Positions 33,994 through 44,815 of a DNA stretch of 64,000 nucleotides are shown piece after piece. The stretch spans positions 62,001 through 126,000 of the forward strand of contig CACZFF010000006.1 in assembly GCA_902780385.1 (NCBI GenBank). The letters run 5' to 3'. The position numbers and the translations under genes were made by a program. Every line of letters begins with the position of its first letter. The first letter of the stretch is position 1. The stretch comes from an uncultured Lachnospiraceae bacterium (lineage in GTDB: Bacteria > Bacillota > Clostridia > Lachnospirales > Lachnospiraceae). The notes under the pieces are model-generated. The model was not told where the DNA came from, ran no database searches, and worked only from the letters and a program-made list of their open reading frames with translations.

Positions 33994-34074
33994 GTATTAT
34001 TCCCCTCTATTTTCATCACAGCACACGCCCCCGGGAAGGACGCCGCCTGTCCATGGCCGCAAGTACAGAATCTT

Positions 34075-35241
34075 TCATCTTCTCACGAATCTTCTCAAAA
34101 AAGGCAGAAGCTCCTCAATCGCGTCGGCCGCAGCATCCATCTCTTCCATTGTATTCATGACGGAGAGACTGATACGGATCGAATTCTCCAGTTCCTTTGA
34201 AGGAACGCCGATAGCCATAAGTGTCTCGGAGGGCCGGGGATGATTGGAGGAGCAGGCACTGCCCGCAGATACAAAGACCCCTTTATCTTCCAAGGCGTGG
34301 AGAAGCACTTCCGCGCGGACACCCTTCACGCGCACGCTCAGTATATGCGGCGCGGCTGTCTCATCCGTCCTCCCGTTGAAAACAATATCCGGGATGGCGC
34401 CGAGGCGTTCGATCAGCCGGTTTTTCATCGCAAAGAGCTTCTGGCGGTCTGCATCAATATTTTTGTAGAGCATTTGCGCGGCAAGGGCCATTCCGGCGAT
34501 ACCGGGTACATTTTCCGTGCCGGAGCGCAGGCCGCCCTGCTGTCCGCCTCCGTGCATCAGGGGCACCAGGCGGACACCGTCAGCGATGTAGAGAAAACCG
34601 GTCCCCTTGGGGCCGTGGATCTTGTGTCCGCTGACGGATAGAAGATCGATATTCATCTTTTTCGGATAGATCAGGGCTTTTCCGAATCCCTGCACCGCGT
34701 CCACATGGAAGAGGACATCCGGGTTGGCCGCCTTGACCGCTCTCCCGATCTCATCGACCGGTTCCACTGCACCGATGATATTGTTGGTGTGCATGACAGA
34801 GACCAGAATCGTATCCGGACGGACAGCGGCTGCAGCCTCTTCGGGGGAAATCAGGCCGTCGCGGTCGACGCCCAGACGTGTGACCTCAAATCCCCGGGAT
34901 TCCAGGAATTTCATAGCTTCCAGGACAGCAGGGTGCTCGATTTTGGTCGTGATCAGGTGTTTTCCCTTTCGCTGCATTGCCATGGCGGCACCGATGATGG
35001 CGAGATTATCCGACTCTGTCCCGCAGGAAGTGAAACAGAGATTTTTTTCCCTGACCTTCAGAATGCCGGCAAGGATCTTTTTAGCGTCGGTAATGCGGCG
35101 TTCCGCAGTGACACCGCGGTGGTGCATAGCGGAAGGATTTCCGTAATCCTCCAGGAAAAGCTCGTTCATCAGAGCAGCAACTTCCGGAAAACACCGGGTC
35201 GTCGCGGAATTATCGAGATAGATGTCTCTTTTTTCATTCAT
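34075..35241 (-). CDS. Cysteine desulfurase (NifS/IscS family)
   Basis: This PLP enzyme releases sulfur from cysteine as an enzyme persulfide. The 388-residue protein starts MNEKRDIYLDNSATTRC. The PLP lysine is in SVSGHKIHGPKGTGFLY and the persulfide cysteine in SAGSACSSNHPRPSETL. Its place directly before thiI suggests it is the NifZ-type partner that feeds ThiI. The frame opens upstream to 35271, overlapping the rsmE stop codon; the ATG at 35241 fits the family start better, although its ribosome binding site (GAGAA) is weak. rsmE, this gene and thiI probably form one transcript. Confidence 0.94.
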   Translation of the reverse strand: MNEKRDIYLDNSATTRCFPEVAALMNELFLEDYGNPSAMHHRGVTAERRITDAKKILAGILKVREKNLCFTSCGTESDNLAIIGAAMAMQRKGKHLITTKIEHPAVLEAMKFLESRGFEVTRLGVDRDGLISPEEAAAAVRPDTILVSVMHTNNIIGAVEPVDEIGRAVKAANPDVLFHVDAVQGFGKALIYPKKMNIDLLSVSGHKIHGPKGTGFLYIADGVRLVPLMHGGGQQGGLRSGTENVPGIAGMALAAQMLYKNIDADRQKLFAMKNRLIERLGAIPDIVFNGRTDETAAPHILSVRVKGVRAEVLLHALEDKGVFVSAGSACSSNHPRPSETLMAIGVPSKELENSIRISLSVMNTMEEMDAAADAIEELLPFLRRFVRR

Positions 35242-35267
35242 AAGATGATTCTCATTTCTGTAATTCA

Positions 35268-36023
35268 TCAATCCAGTTCGAAGCGGTAAATGAGGAATGC
35301 CATAAAGGCCAGCGCCGCCGTCTCTGTGCGCAGGATCCTCTTTCCCAGGGAAATCGTCCTGGCCCCGCCCTCCAGAGCAGCCTCGACCTCAGACTCTTCA
35401 AATCCGCCCTCGGGGCCGACGAAAACAGCCGCCGTCTGCCCGGTTTTCATGGATTCCAGGAGAGAACGGGTTCCGGTCCCGGCTTCATCCGCCATGGCTT
35501 CGTAGGGCACAAGGACAAAATCCGCAGCCTCTGCGGCATATTGTAGAGCCTCCTTGTAGGAGAGGATATCGTGCACCCGCGGGATCATGGCGCGCCTGCT
35601 CTGCTTTGCTGCCGCCTCTGCAATAGACTGCCAGCGGCTGACCCGCTTGCGCCTCTTGTCACCGGCCAGCTTTACAATGCTGCGGTGCATTTCCACCGGC
35701 ACGATCTCCGTGACACCCATTTCTACGGTTTTCTGGACGATAAAATCCATCTTGTCCGCCTTGGGAAGTCCCTGAAATAGAATCACACGTACGGCCAGCT
35801 CCGCCTCGGACTGTTTCACAGACAAAAGGCGGCAGTTGACCTGACTGTCGGAAAAAGAGACGATCTCAAAGACATACTCCTCGCTGCTTTCGTCCGTGCC
35901 GCGGACCGCCAGCTTTTCGCCGGGGTGCATCCGCAGAACATTTTTAATATGGTTGTAATCCTCCCCGCAGACAGCGAGCATATCGCCCTGCATGGCGGAA
36001 AGGTCCGCGAAAATCTGGGTCAT
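35268..36023 (-). CDS. rsmE: 16S rRNA (uracil1498-N3)-methyltransferase RsmE
   Basis: The 251-residue SPOUT methyltransferase modifies U1498 of 16S rRNA in the decoding centre. Family segments visible are HIKNVLRMHPGEKLAV near the N terminus, EMGVTEIVPVEMHRSIVK in the middle, and the SAM-binding knot VGPEGGFEESEVEAA with LGKRILRTETAALAF near the C terminus. GGAG lies 11 bases upstream of the ATG. It follows prmA by 138 bases; prmA-rsmE is a common Firmicutes pair. Confidence 0.96.
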   Translation of the reverse strand: MTQIFADLSAMQGDMLAVCGEDYNHIKNVLRMHPGEKLAVRGTDESSEEYVFEIVSFSDSQVNCRLLSVKQSEAELAVRVILFQGLPKADKMDFIVQKTVEMGVTEIVPVEMHRSIVKLAGDKRRKRVSRWQSIAEAAAKQSRRAMIPRVHDILSYKEALQYAAEAADFVLVPYEAMADEAGTGTRSLLESMKTGQTAAVFVGPEGGFEESEVEAALEGGARTISLGKRILRTETAALAFMAFLIYRFELD

Positions 36024-36161
36024 ATCTTCTGTTTCTCCAGCAGTCTCGGTTTTCTTTGTTTTCTCTGTTTTCTTAAGTTTCTTAAGTCTGATGTTTTATG
36101 CCGCGCGATTGCCCTGATGGCTCACTGCATGGCCGGAAACATATCAAACATATCCATCGCT

Positions 36162-37166
36162 TCATGCCTTGCGGCCGACTACGCAGCACCACTCGCCCTG
36201 TTCTGTGACACTTACAATCTCAAGACCCTCACGGATCATGGCGTCTTTGACGCTCTGTGCGCGCTCGATGAGAATTCCGGACGTGATATAAATTCCGCCG
36301 GGCTTCATGCACCTGACTGCCTGAGGGGTGAGGGGCACAAGCACATCGGGAAGGATGTTGGCAAGGACTACATCATAGCGTTCCTGACCGACCCTGGCCT
36401 GCACGGAGGGATCATCAATCAGATTGCCGAGCATGACCTCAAAGAGGGACGGGTCTACATTATTGGCCGCGCAGTTGTCCTCAATGGCCGGAATCGCACA
36501 GGGATCCAGGTCTGTGCCGACTGCCCCGCGGATTCCCAGCTTCAGGGCCAGCAGAGCAAGAATGCCGCTGCCGGTTCCCACATCCAGCAGGAATGTGTCC
36601 GGCCTGATATATTTGCGCAGCTCGCGTATGCAAAGCTGTGTTGTCTCATGCATGCCGGTTCCGAAGGCTGTGCCGGGATCGATATGGAAAACAAGATGAG
36701 GAACCTTCTCATGGCCGTCTTCCATAACAGGTTCGGGTTTTTCCCAGGAGGGGATCACAAGTATATCGTCGATCCAGAACTGGTGGAAATACTGCTTCCA
36801 GTTATTGATCCAGTCGATGTCCTCGGTCTCGTCAATGGTCACAGTCCCTTCACCCAGGTCACAGAAGGCGCGGATCTCTGCGATCTTTGCCAGCATCTTA
36901 TCCCTGACTTGCTCGGGGGTACACTGCTCATCGTCAACCATGAGATGTCCGTCTTCTGTTTCTTCCAGGAAAAAACTCAGGACAGCCATCCCGTCATCCG
37001 CAGGTCCTTCAGGCAGAATGTCCACAAACATCTGCTCTTTTTCGGACGCCGTAAGCGGCACGTTGTCCTCAATCTGGGCACCGTAGAGTCCGATATCCTC
37101 CATAAAGCTGATCAGTATATCCTCTGCGTCCGTCTTTGTGCGGACCCTGAATCGCATCCATTTCAT
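36162..37166 (-). CDS. prmA: Ribosomal protein L11 methyltransferase PrmA
   Basis: PrmA trimethylates ribosomal protein L11 using SAM. The 334-residue protein has an N-terminal substrate-binding region (MKWMRFRVRTKTDAEDILI), the linker signature DPGTAFGTGMHETTQLCI, the SAM motif LLDVGTGSGILALLALKLG and the DVVLANILPDVLVPL motif. AAGGA lies seven bases before the ATG. Only the dnaJ terminator region separates it from the heat-shock cluster upstream, matching the hrcA-grpE-dnaK-dnaJ-prmA-rsmE order of many Firmicutes. Confidence 0.96.
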   Translation of the reverse strand: MKWMRFRVRTKTDAEDILISFMEDIGLYGAQIEDNVPLTASEKEQMFVDILPEGPADDGMAVLSFFLEETEDGHLMVDDEQCTPEQVRDKMLAKIAEIRAFCDLGEGTVTIDETEDIDWINNWKQYFHQFWIDDILVIPSWEKPEPVMEDGHEKVPHLVFHIDPGTAFGTGMHETTQLCIRELRKYIRPDTFLLDVGTGSGILALLALKLGIRGAVGTDLDPCAIPAIEDNCAANNVDPSLFEVMLGNLIDDPSVQARVGQERYDVVLANILPDVLVPLTPQAVRCMKPGGIYITSGILIERAQSVKDAMIREGLEIVSVTEQGEWCCVVGRKA

Positions 37167-37257
37167 CTTGCAGTCCTTCCTGCCCGCCTCATCATCGAAG
37201 CGCCTTGCATTGAAACAATTATTCTACGGGCTCAAATATATGCCGGTACAATAACAC

Positions 37258-37290
37258 GAAAAGTTGTCAGGAGACAATTCCCCTGACAAC
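37258..37290 (-). terminator. Terminator of the dnaK-dnaJ transcript
   Basis: GTTGTCAGG (37263-37271) pairs with CCTGACAAC (37282-37290); on the minus strand TTTT follows. It lies about 110 bases beyond the dnaJ stop codon and before prmA. Confidence 0.75.
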
Positions 37291-37402
37291 CTTACGGTTA
37301 CTTCTTTCATTTAAAAGCATTTAAAAGGTGTTTTGCGCGGCTTTGCAAAAAAGTCATGCTTCAGCCGGGGAAAAGGCACCCGATAGGGAGTTATAGCATC
37401 AA

Positions 37403-38587
37403 TTACTTCTCCCAGAAGCGTTTCTTCTTTTCTTTGTGGTCTTTTTCCTTCTTTTCAGGTTCGCTGCCGTAGGCGCCGGCGCGCTCTACAGCTGTCAGGG
37501 AATCTCCGGTCAGCTCATCGAACTTGCGGAGCGCTTCCTTGGCCTCCTTGCTGAGTTTTGCCGGAGTCTCCACCACAAGGGTCACATAGTGATTGCCGCG
37601 GATATCCTTGCTGCGCAGGGACGGGACACCCTTGCCGCGGAAGCGGATCTGGGTGCCGGTCTGTGTGCCGGCCTTGACATCGTAGACAATCTTTCCGTCA
37701 ACGGTATCAATCATAATACTGCCGCCGAGAGCAGCGATGGCATAGGAAATTTTGACCATGGAGAAGATATCGATTCCCTCGCGCTCAAAGGTCTCGTGGG
37801 GGGATACGATGACTTCTACCAGCAGGTCGCCCCGGGGACCGCCGTTGATGCCGGGCTCGCCCTTTTCACGGATGCGAACGCTCTGACCATTGTCAATGCC
37901 TGCAGGAATCGTGACATTGATGGTCTTGCGGCTGGTGATATAGCCTGTGCCGCCGCAGTCGGAACATTTATCCTTGATGATCTTGCCGCTGCCGCCGCAG
38001 TCCGGGCAGGTCTGGACATTCCTGACTGTTCCGAAGAAGGACTGCTGTGTAAATACGACCTGGCCCTTGCCGCCGCACTTGGGGCACATTTGGGGTGACG
38101 TTCCGGGTTTTGCGCCTGTACCATTGCAGGTCGGGCAGGGATCCTTGAGGTTGAGTGTCAGTTCTTTTTCTGTGCCGAAAACTGCCTCGAGGAATGTGAT
38201 CCGGACGCTGGTGCGGATATTGGCACCCTTCACAGGGCCGTTTGAAGGGCCCCTGCTCCGCCCGCCGCCGAACATACCGCCGAACAGATCGCCGAAAATA
38301 TCCGAGAAGTCCGTGCCTGTGAAGTCGAAGCCTCCTGCGCCGAAACCGCCGGTGCCGTCAAAGGCCGCATGGCCGAACTGGTCATACTTTGCCCTCTTCT
38401 CGCTGTCACTCAGAACTGCATACGCCTCGGAAGCCTCTTTGAATTTTGCCTCTGCCTCTTTGTCATCAGGATGCATATCCGGGTGGTACTTCTTGGCAAG
38501 TACACGGTACGCCTTTTTGATTTCTTCGTCACTGGCTGTCTTGCTGACTCCCAGCACTTCGTAATAATCTCTTTTCTGTTCAGCCAT
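37403..38587 (-). CDS. dnaJ: Chaperone protein DnaJ
   Basis: The 394-residue co-chaperone stimulates the DnaK ATPase. It shows a J domain (1-70) with the HPD motif in [10 protein letters not shown], a Gly/Phe-rich region (~75-115) and four CxxCxGxG zinc repeats (~145-215: [32 protein letters not shown]). The C-terminal substrate-binding domains end in a Lys-rich tail. It lies 391 bases after dnaK on the same strand, an unusually long gap filled with hairpins. GGATAG is only a weak ribosome binding site. Confidence 0.97.
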   Translation of the reverse strand: MAEQKRDYYEVLGVSKTASDEEIKKAYRVLAKKYHPDMHPDDKEAEAKFKEASEAYAVLSDSEKRAKYDQFGHAAFDGTGGFGAGGFDFTGTDFSDIFGDLFGGMFGGGRSRGPSNGPVKGANIRTSVRITFLEAVFGTEKELTLNLKDPCPTCNGTGAKPGTSPQMCPKCGGKGQVVFTQQSFFGTVRNVQTCPDCGGSGKIIKDKCSDCGGTGYITSRKTINVTIPAGIDNGQSVRIREKGEPGINGGPRGDLLVEVIVSPHETFEREGIDIFSMVKISYAIAALGGSIMIDTVDGKIVYDVKAGTQTGTQIRFRGKGVPSLRSKDIRGNHYVTLVVETPAKLSKEAKEALRKFDELTGDSLTAVERAGAYGSEPEKKEKDHKEKKKRFWEK

Positions 38588-38649
38588 AATCTATCCAATC
38601 CAATGTATAGAACATCAAAAACTGTCTTTGCTCTCTAATCACAGATGTA

Positions 38650-38675
38650 GCCCAGGCTGCCTTTGCAGCCTGGGC
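38650..38675. repeat. Perfect 11-bp hairpin between dnaK and dnaJ
   Basis: GCCCAGGCTGC (38650-38660) pairs perfectly with 38665-38675 around CTTT. No T tract follows on the minus strand, so RNA processing or stability is more likely than termination. A smaller hairpin, CCGGTG/CACCGG near 38720, lies beside it. Confidence 0.7.
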
Positions 38676-38825
38676 AGTTATTCATGATTTCTGAATCCGC
38701 CGCCCCCTGAGAGGCAAAACCGGTGTTTTCACCGGATCCTGCGCCCATGGGCGACAATTGACTTTTATACCACACCGCAGTGCCATTCGTCAAGAGAACG
38801 ACATCCCTGCGCTGTGTATCTTTTG

Positions 38826-40925
<2,100 letters not shown>

Positions 40926-40994
40926 TTAAAAAACTGAATGCAGTATTTCTCTTTCCTTTTTCTATATTCAACACGCCCGGCCGTGATTGATTTC

Positions 40995-41684
40995 CTACTG
41001 GACTACGCCGACCATGCTGTAGCGGATAACGGAGTCGTGGTATTTGTAGCCCTTCTGGAACTCCTGGGCAACGGTGCCGGAGGGGTACTCATCGCTCTCC
41101 ACCTGCATGACCGCATTGTGGAAGGAGGGATCGAATTCCTGTCCGACTGCCTCGATGGGTGTGACGCCCAGGTCCTCGAGCTGCTTGACCAGCTGGCGGT
41201 AGACCATTTCCATGCCGCTCGCAAGAGCCGTGTCCTTCTCATTCTCCGGAACAGCTGCAAGGCCGCGCTCAAAATTATCCACGATGGGAAGCATCTTCTC
41301 GATGACATTTCGCTCTCCCATGGAGAACATGGTCTGTTTCTCTTTCTCAGTGCGTTTGCGGAAATTTTCGAACTCCGCCATCTGGCGCTTCACGCGGTCC
41401 TCAAGACCGGCGATCTTTTCCTCCATGGCGGCCTTTTCCTTGTCGCCCTTTTTCCGCTTACTGAAAAAGCCTTTCTTCTTGCCGTCAGTATTATCTTCAT
41501 CCGATTCCGCTTCGGGATCGTCCGTTTCTTTCTCTTCAATGCCGGCCTCATCAGCCTCTTGATCGGATTCTGCTGTTTCCGTCTCAGGATCCTGGGCCTG
41601 AACGGCATCCCCTTCCCCTGAAGCCTCTTCTGTCACAGGGATCTCCTCATCCTGCAGAATCTCTTCCACTTTCTTCTCTTCCAT
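40995..41684 (-). CDS. grpE: Nucleotide exchange factor GrpE
   Basis: The 229-residue protein releases ADP from DnaK. It has a long acidic, Glu/Asp-rich N terminus (1-75) and a Lys-rich segment. A coiled coil (~85-140) contains AEFENFRKRTEKEK, and the beta domain ends with FQKGYKYHDSVIRYSMVGVVQ. AAAGGA lies about 12 bases before the ATG. It is the first gene of the grpE-dnaK-dnaJ unit and is preceded by a sigma-A promoter and CIRCE. Confidence 0.96.
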   Translation of the reverse strand: MEEKKVEEILQDEEIPVTEEASGEGDAVQAQDPETETAESDQEADEAGIEEKETDDPEAESDEDNTDGKKKGFFSKRKKGDKEKAAMEEKIAGLEDRVKRQMAEFENFRKRTEKEKQTMFSMGERNVIEKMLPIVDNFERGLAAVPENEKDTALASGMEMVYRQLVKQLEDLGVTPIEAVGQEFDPSFHNAVMQVESDEYPSGTVAQEFQKGYKYHDSVIRYSMVGVVQ

Positions 41685-41720
41685 GAAATATCGGCTTCCT
41701 TTCTGTCGTTTTTGCTTCTG

Positions 41721-41747
41721 TTAGCACTCACTCGTTTCGAGTGCTAA
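41721..41747. promoter_or_regulatory. CIRCE operator upstream of grpE
   Basis: TTAGCACTC (41721-41729), nine bases, GAGTGCTAA (41739-41747): the perfect CIRCE consensus. HrcA should bind here, downstream of the promoter at 41763-41791, and block grpE-dnaK-dnaJ transcription without heat stress. Confidence 0.98.
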
Positions 41748-41762
41748 CATCTTTCATTTGAG

Positions 41763-41791
41763 AGAATAGCACCCTAAAAGGCGGATGTCAA
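41763..41791 (-). promoter_or_regulatory. Sigma-A promoter of grpE-dnaK-dnaJ
   Basis: On the minus strand the -35 TTGACA (41791-41786) and -10 TATTCT (41768-41763) are separated by 17 bases. The CIRCE operator begins about 15 bases downstream of the -10. Confidence 0.93.
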
Positions 41792-41823
41792 CAAAGATTT
41801 ATAAAGAAAATATGAAAAGAAAT

Positions 41824-41886
41824 AAAAAAAGCTCCCTTTCAGGCAGAAAAGATTTTATGATCTGTCTTGTCTGCCTGAAAAGGAAC
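41824..41886 (-). terminator. Terminator of hrcA
   Basis: On the minus strand a long stem (TTTCAGGCAGA with TCTGCCTGAAA, plus outer pairs) is followed by seven T residues. It separates the hrcA transcript from grpE, which has its own promoter. Confidence 0.88.
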
Positions 41887-41904
41887 CACTCTCATTCCTC
41901 TGTT

Positions 41905-41968
41905 CTTTAATACTGCACTTCTTTAATGCTGTACTGCCTTAATACTGCATTTCCTTAACACTGTACTT
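41905..41968. repeat. Four tandem 16-bp units between hrcA and grpE
   Basis: Units at 41905-41920, 41921-41936, 41937-41952 and 41953-41968 follow CTTTAATACTGCACTT with two to four changes. The array begins nine bases after the hrcA stop codon on the minus strand, before its terminator, so it would be part of the mRNA 3' end. Confidence 0.92.
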
Positions 41969-41977
41969 TTACGGTCA

Positions 41978-43147
41978 TTATATTTCCTTGATCTCAATAC
42001 GTTTGATCTGCGGAATGCGGATCTCCGGAATTGTAAAAGGCTGACCCGGGCTTAAAGGATCCGCAGCCTGGCCGGAATCTGTTCCGGCATCTGCCTTACC
42101 GGCCGGTTTATACAGGTCGCCCAGCTGTCCCATAATGTTCTGCATGACGCCGACGACCTTGTCGTAATCCATACGTTTGGGACCGATAATGCCGATCGTT
42201 CCCTTCATGCCTTCCCCCAGCTCATAGGTCGCGGTGACCACACTGCAGTCGCGCATACGCGCCACAGGCATTTCCTCACCGATATAGACCTGGATCCCGT
42301 TCTGTCCTTCACCGGCAAGGGTCTCCTGGACGATACTGCTCAGGGCCTGTTTTTCCTCAAAGTCGCTGATGATCTCACTCGCGCGCTGATGATCGGCAAG
42401 CTCGGGATACTTGAAAATGTTATTGGCGCCGCTGGTATAGATCTTGAGCTCCTCCTCGCTGCGGACGATCTCCGCCGCGGCATCGATGACATCATTGATG
42501 ATCGCGGTGTGGATACCGGCGTTGCGCTTGATCCCCTCGATCAGGCCCAGGGTAATCTCCTCCACAGCCAGTCCGCAAAGGTTGGTGTTGAGCAGCATAT
42601 TGAGCTTGAGCATGTTTTCAGCCGAGAGCTCCTCCTCCACCGGTATAACCTTGTTGCGGATCAGATTTCCTTCTATAACTATGACCGCCAGCACATTCTG
42701 CGGATCCACCTGGGAGAGCTGGATGAATTTGATCTTGCTGCTCCTTGTTGTCGGCGATGAGATCATGGATGCATAGTTGGTGCTGACCGCCAGTGTCTTT
42801 GCGACCTTCTGGAGAAGGTTTTCAAGCTTGCCCTGTCTTTCAAGCAATATGTCCTGCATATCCAGAAGCTGCTTGCGCTCATCCTGCAGCTCTTTGCGCT
42901 CACTGCTGAGCATATCATCGACATAAAGACGATAACCCGCATCCGTGGGAATGCGCCCCGCAGATGTGTGCGGCTGTGTGATCAGGCCCATCTCCTCCAG
43001 ATCCGCCATCTCATTGCGTATCGTCGCACTGGAAAGTTTGAGGTCCGTGAGCTTGGAAATGGTCCTGCTCCCGACCGGCTCGCCCGTCTCCAGATAATTC
43101 CGGACGATCGCCTTCAATATTCTCATTTTCCGATCCGGTAATTCCAT
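41978..43147 (-). CDS. hrcA: Heat-inducible transcription repressor HrcA
   Basis: HrcA binds CIRCE operators and represses heat-shock genes; GroEL keeps it active. The 389-residue protein has an N-terminal winged helix (MRILKAIVRNYLETGEPVGSRTISK to HTSAGRIPTDAGYRLYVD), a central dimerisation region and the conserved GPKRMDYDKVVGVM near the C terminus. An extra Ala/Asp/Pro-rich and Ile-rich tail of about 35 residues makes it longer than the usual ~345. AGGAGG lies six bases before the ATG. Its own promoter carries a CIRCE copy, so it should be autoregulated. Confidence 0.97.
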   Translation of the reverse strand: MELPDRKMRILKAIVRNYLETGEPVGSRTISKLTDLKLSSATIRNEMADLEEMGLITQPHTSAGRIPTDAGYRLYVDDMLSSERKELQDERKQLLDMQDILLERQGKLENLLQKVAKTLAVSTNYASMISSPTTRSSKIKFIQLSQVDPQNVLAVIVIEGNLIRNKVIPVEEELSAENMLKLNMLLNTNLCGLAVEEITLGLIEGIKRNAGIHTAIINDVIDAAAEIVRSEEELKIYTSGANNIFKYPELADHQRASEIISDFEEKQALSSIVQETLAGEGQNGIQVYIGEEMPVARMRDCSVVTATYELGEGMKGTIGIIGPKRMDYDKVVGVMQNIMGQLGDLYKPAGKADAGTDSGQAADPLSPGQPFTIPEIRIPQIKRIEIKEI

Positions 43148-43220
43148 ATCACGCCTCCTGAGGAGCTGTTCGACAGGCAGTGGAAGTCTGCCTTTTTAAA
43201 CATTTTTCCTTTATATCTTT

Positions 43221-43233
43221 ATTCAAGACTCGC
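43221..43233. repeat. Element R3 half-copy upstream of hrcA
   Basis: ATTCAAGACTCGC here is the reverse complement of GCGAGTCTTGAAT at 46551-46563 and matches 26881-26893 with one change. The other palindrome arm is missing. It lies in the hrcA leader between the CIRCE and the start codon. Confidence 0.55.
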
Positions 43234-43258
43234 TTTTATAAGAGGATAACCAAGGCGA

Positions 43259-43285
43259 TTAGCACTCCATCGATCCAAGTGCTAA
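43259..43285. promoter_or_regulatory. CIRCE operator upstream of hrcA
   Basis: TTAGCACTC (43259-43267), nine bases, AAGTGCTAA (43277-43285); one arm differs from consensus at a single base. It lies just downstream of the promoter at 43300-43328, consistent with autorepression by HrcA. Confidence 0.95.
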
Positions 43286-43299
43286 TAAAACCTATTGAG

Positions 43300-43328
43300 A
43301 GAATAGCACCCTCTTCCCCGGATGTCAA
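43300..43328 (-). promoter_or_regulatory. Sigma-A promoter of hrcA
   Basis: On the minus strand TTGACA (43328-43323) and TATTCT (43305-43300) are 17 bases apart. Core hexamers, the GGGTGC before the -10 and the CTCTCAA after it are shared with the grpE promoter, suggesting duplication. Confidence 0.93.
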
Positions 43329-43439
43329 TAAAGGCTGAGGCCCTGGATTTGGATGGGTTTGAAACCCAGACAGAAGTATTTCCGCGTATTTCCGCGCACT
43401 ATGTATTGTGACAGTCTGTGCGATATACTCACATCATCA

Positions 43440-43516
43440 AAAAAACAGGACTCCCTTCCAGACAGGCTGGAGAAATCAACATTCTCCTGTCTGCCGGGAA
43501 GGGAGTCTTTTTATCT
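43440..43516. terminator. Long bidirectional terminator between ltrA and hrcA
   Basis: GACTCCCTT (43449-43457) and AAGGGAGTC (43499-43507) close a hairpin of nearly 60 bases whose inner arms also pair (GACAG/CTGTC and GGAGAAT/ATTCTCC). A/T runs flank both sides. It lies 28 bases after the ltrA stop codon on the minus strand. Confidence 0.88.
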
Positions 43517-43543
43517 TTTTGTGTGCAGGCGCAAAAGCCGCCG

Positions 43544-44695
43544 TCAATAAGCTGCAGAGCCGGCTTCGGCGGAGGCCGATTTTGCCGATTTCCCCTTGCG
43601 GTAGATGACCATGAAGATTGCGAAGACGTACACGACGCTGATGGCAATATTCAGCGCCATCTGCTCCCTGAAGACAATCATCAAAATGAGGAAACTCAGG
43701 CCAAGCACACCTATGAACTCATGATACTTCAGGTTACAAGCGCATTTCTTTTTTGCGTAAATGTCCGCAAGAAATAAAAATACGAAGTAAAGGATAAAGG
43801 AACCCGTGATAAACAAGGTCTTGGGAAGGATGGCCACTTCTTCCTTGCGCATGAAATCCAGAGCGACAGAGATGTTGTTCAGGGCAAAGATCAAAAAAAC
43901 ATGGATCATCATATAGCCCGTCCCGTTGGTGGTAATTTCCCTGTCCACGATCCTGTCATAAAAAACTTCATAGCTCAGGAACAGCCCCGCAACGATCAGG
44001 AAAGCCATTCCGGAAAAATATAAAGTGTTCAGGGAAATCCTGTCTTCAAAATAGCCGGTGATGGAAATGATCATCTCTCCGAAGGTAAAGACAACATACA
44101 GCATAGCCCGCTCGGTCAGATGGCTGAAGTCTACAGGAATCAAAGAATTCACATCATGGGAAAACAGAGTCGCGGCCAGACCAAACAGAATCGGCACATA
44201 GGCAATGGAGATCCCGAAAAGATGGTATACCAGCATATGAACCAAAATCAGGGATGCTTCCCCGATAATAATAAGCGCTTTTCGCTTTAGCTGCTCCAGA
44301 ATCCAGGGTTCCGCCCTGTGGTTACGCATTTCGATCAGGTGCTGGACACCGATATTTACGAGAATCAGAAACCAGGCTATGCAGAACTGATCGACAGAAG
44401 CCCTCCAGCCGCTGCTGATTCCGTCTGCCATATGGTAGAGCAGATACATGTTGATGAACAGAAAGACATGATCCCTTTTTCCGTTTCTGCCGTAGAGATT
44501 GATATAAAATGTGCTGAAATTCCAGATCTGTATGATGGCAAGTGAGCACAGCACATAAGTCAGAAAGGTGCCGGCAGAGACGAATCCATTCTCAATATAA
44601 TGCAGAAGCGAATTATTCCTGCCGATGAGGTATACAAAAATCAGATCATAGATCAGTTCCAGATACTCTACCTTCTTTTCCTGTTGATCAATCAT
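43544..44695 (-). CDS. Low temperature requirement protein A (LtrA)
   Basis: This 383-residue integral membrane protein begins MIDQQEKKVEYLELIYDLIFVYLIGRNNSLLH, which matches the LtrA family N terminus. It has about ten to twelve hydrophobic segments and the family segment FSHLTERAMLYVVFTFGEMIISITGYF. LtrA was named for a cold-sensitive Listeria mutant; its biochemical role is unknown. The ATG at 44695 has GGAG nine bases upstream; an in-frame ATG at 44710 is also possible. A strong terminator lies downstream. Upstream is the convergently unrelated XRE-AbrB gene on the same strand. Confidence 0.9.
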   Translation of the reverse strand: MIDQQEKKVEYLELIYDLIFVYLIGRNNSLLHYIENGFVSAGTFLTYVLCSLAIIQIWNFSTFYINLYGRNGKRDHVFLFINMYLLYHMADGISSGWRASVDQFCIAWFLILVNIGVQHLIEMRNHRAEPWILEQLKRKALIIIGEASLILVHMLVYHLFGISIAYVPILFGLAATLFSHDVNSLIPVDFSHLTERAMLYVVFTFGEMIISITGYFEDRISLNTLYFSGMAFLIVAGLFLSYEVFYDRIVDREITTNGTGYMMIHVFLIFALNNISVALDFMRKEEVAILPKTLFITGSFILYFVFLFLADIYAKKKCACNLKYHEFIGVLGLSFLILMIVFREQMALNIAISVVYVFAIFMVIYRKGKSAKSASAEAGSAAY

Positions 44696-44815
44696 ATATG
44701 TGTTCTCCATCCTTTAATCTTTTCAGTGAATGACTGGACTTCACCAGATCGCTTCCCGTCAAAAACGGTTAACCGGATGTATTATACCACATATTGTCCA
44801 GCAGCTTATTCGAGG

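Noticed and set aside
37328-37352. Possible fourth copy of R2 (GTGTTTTGCGCGGCTTTGCAAAA)
   Set aside because: Only the hairpin part resembles R2 copy B and the CCTGAAACG motif is missing.
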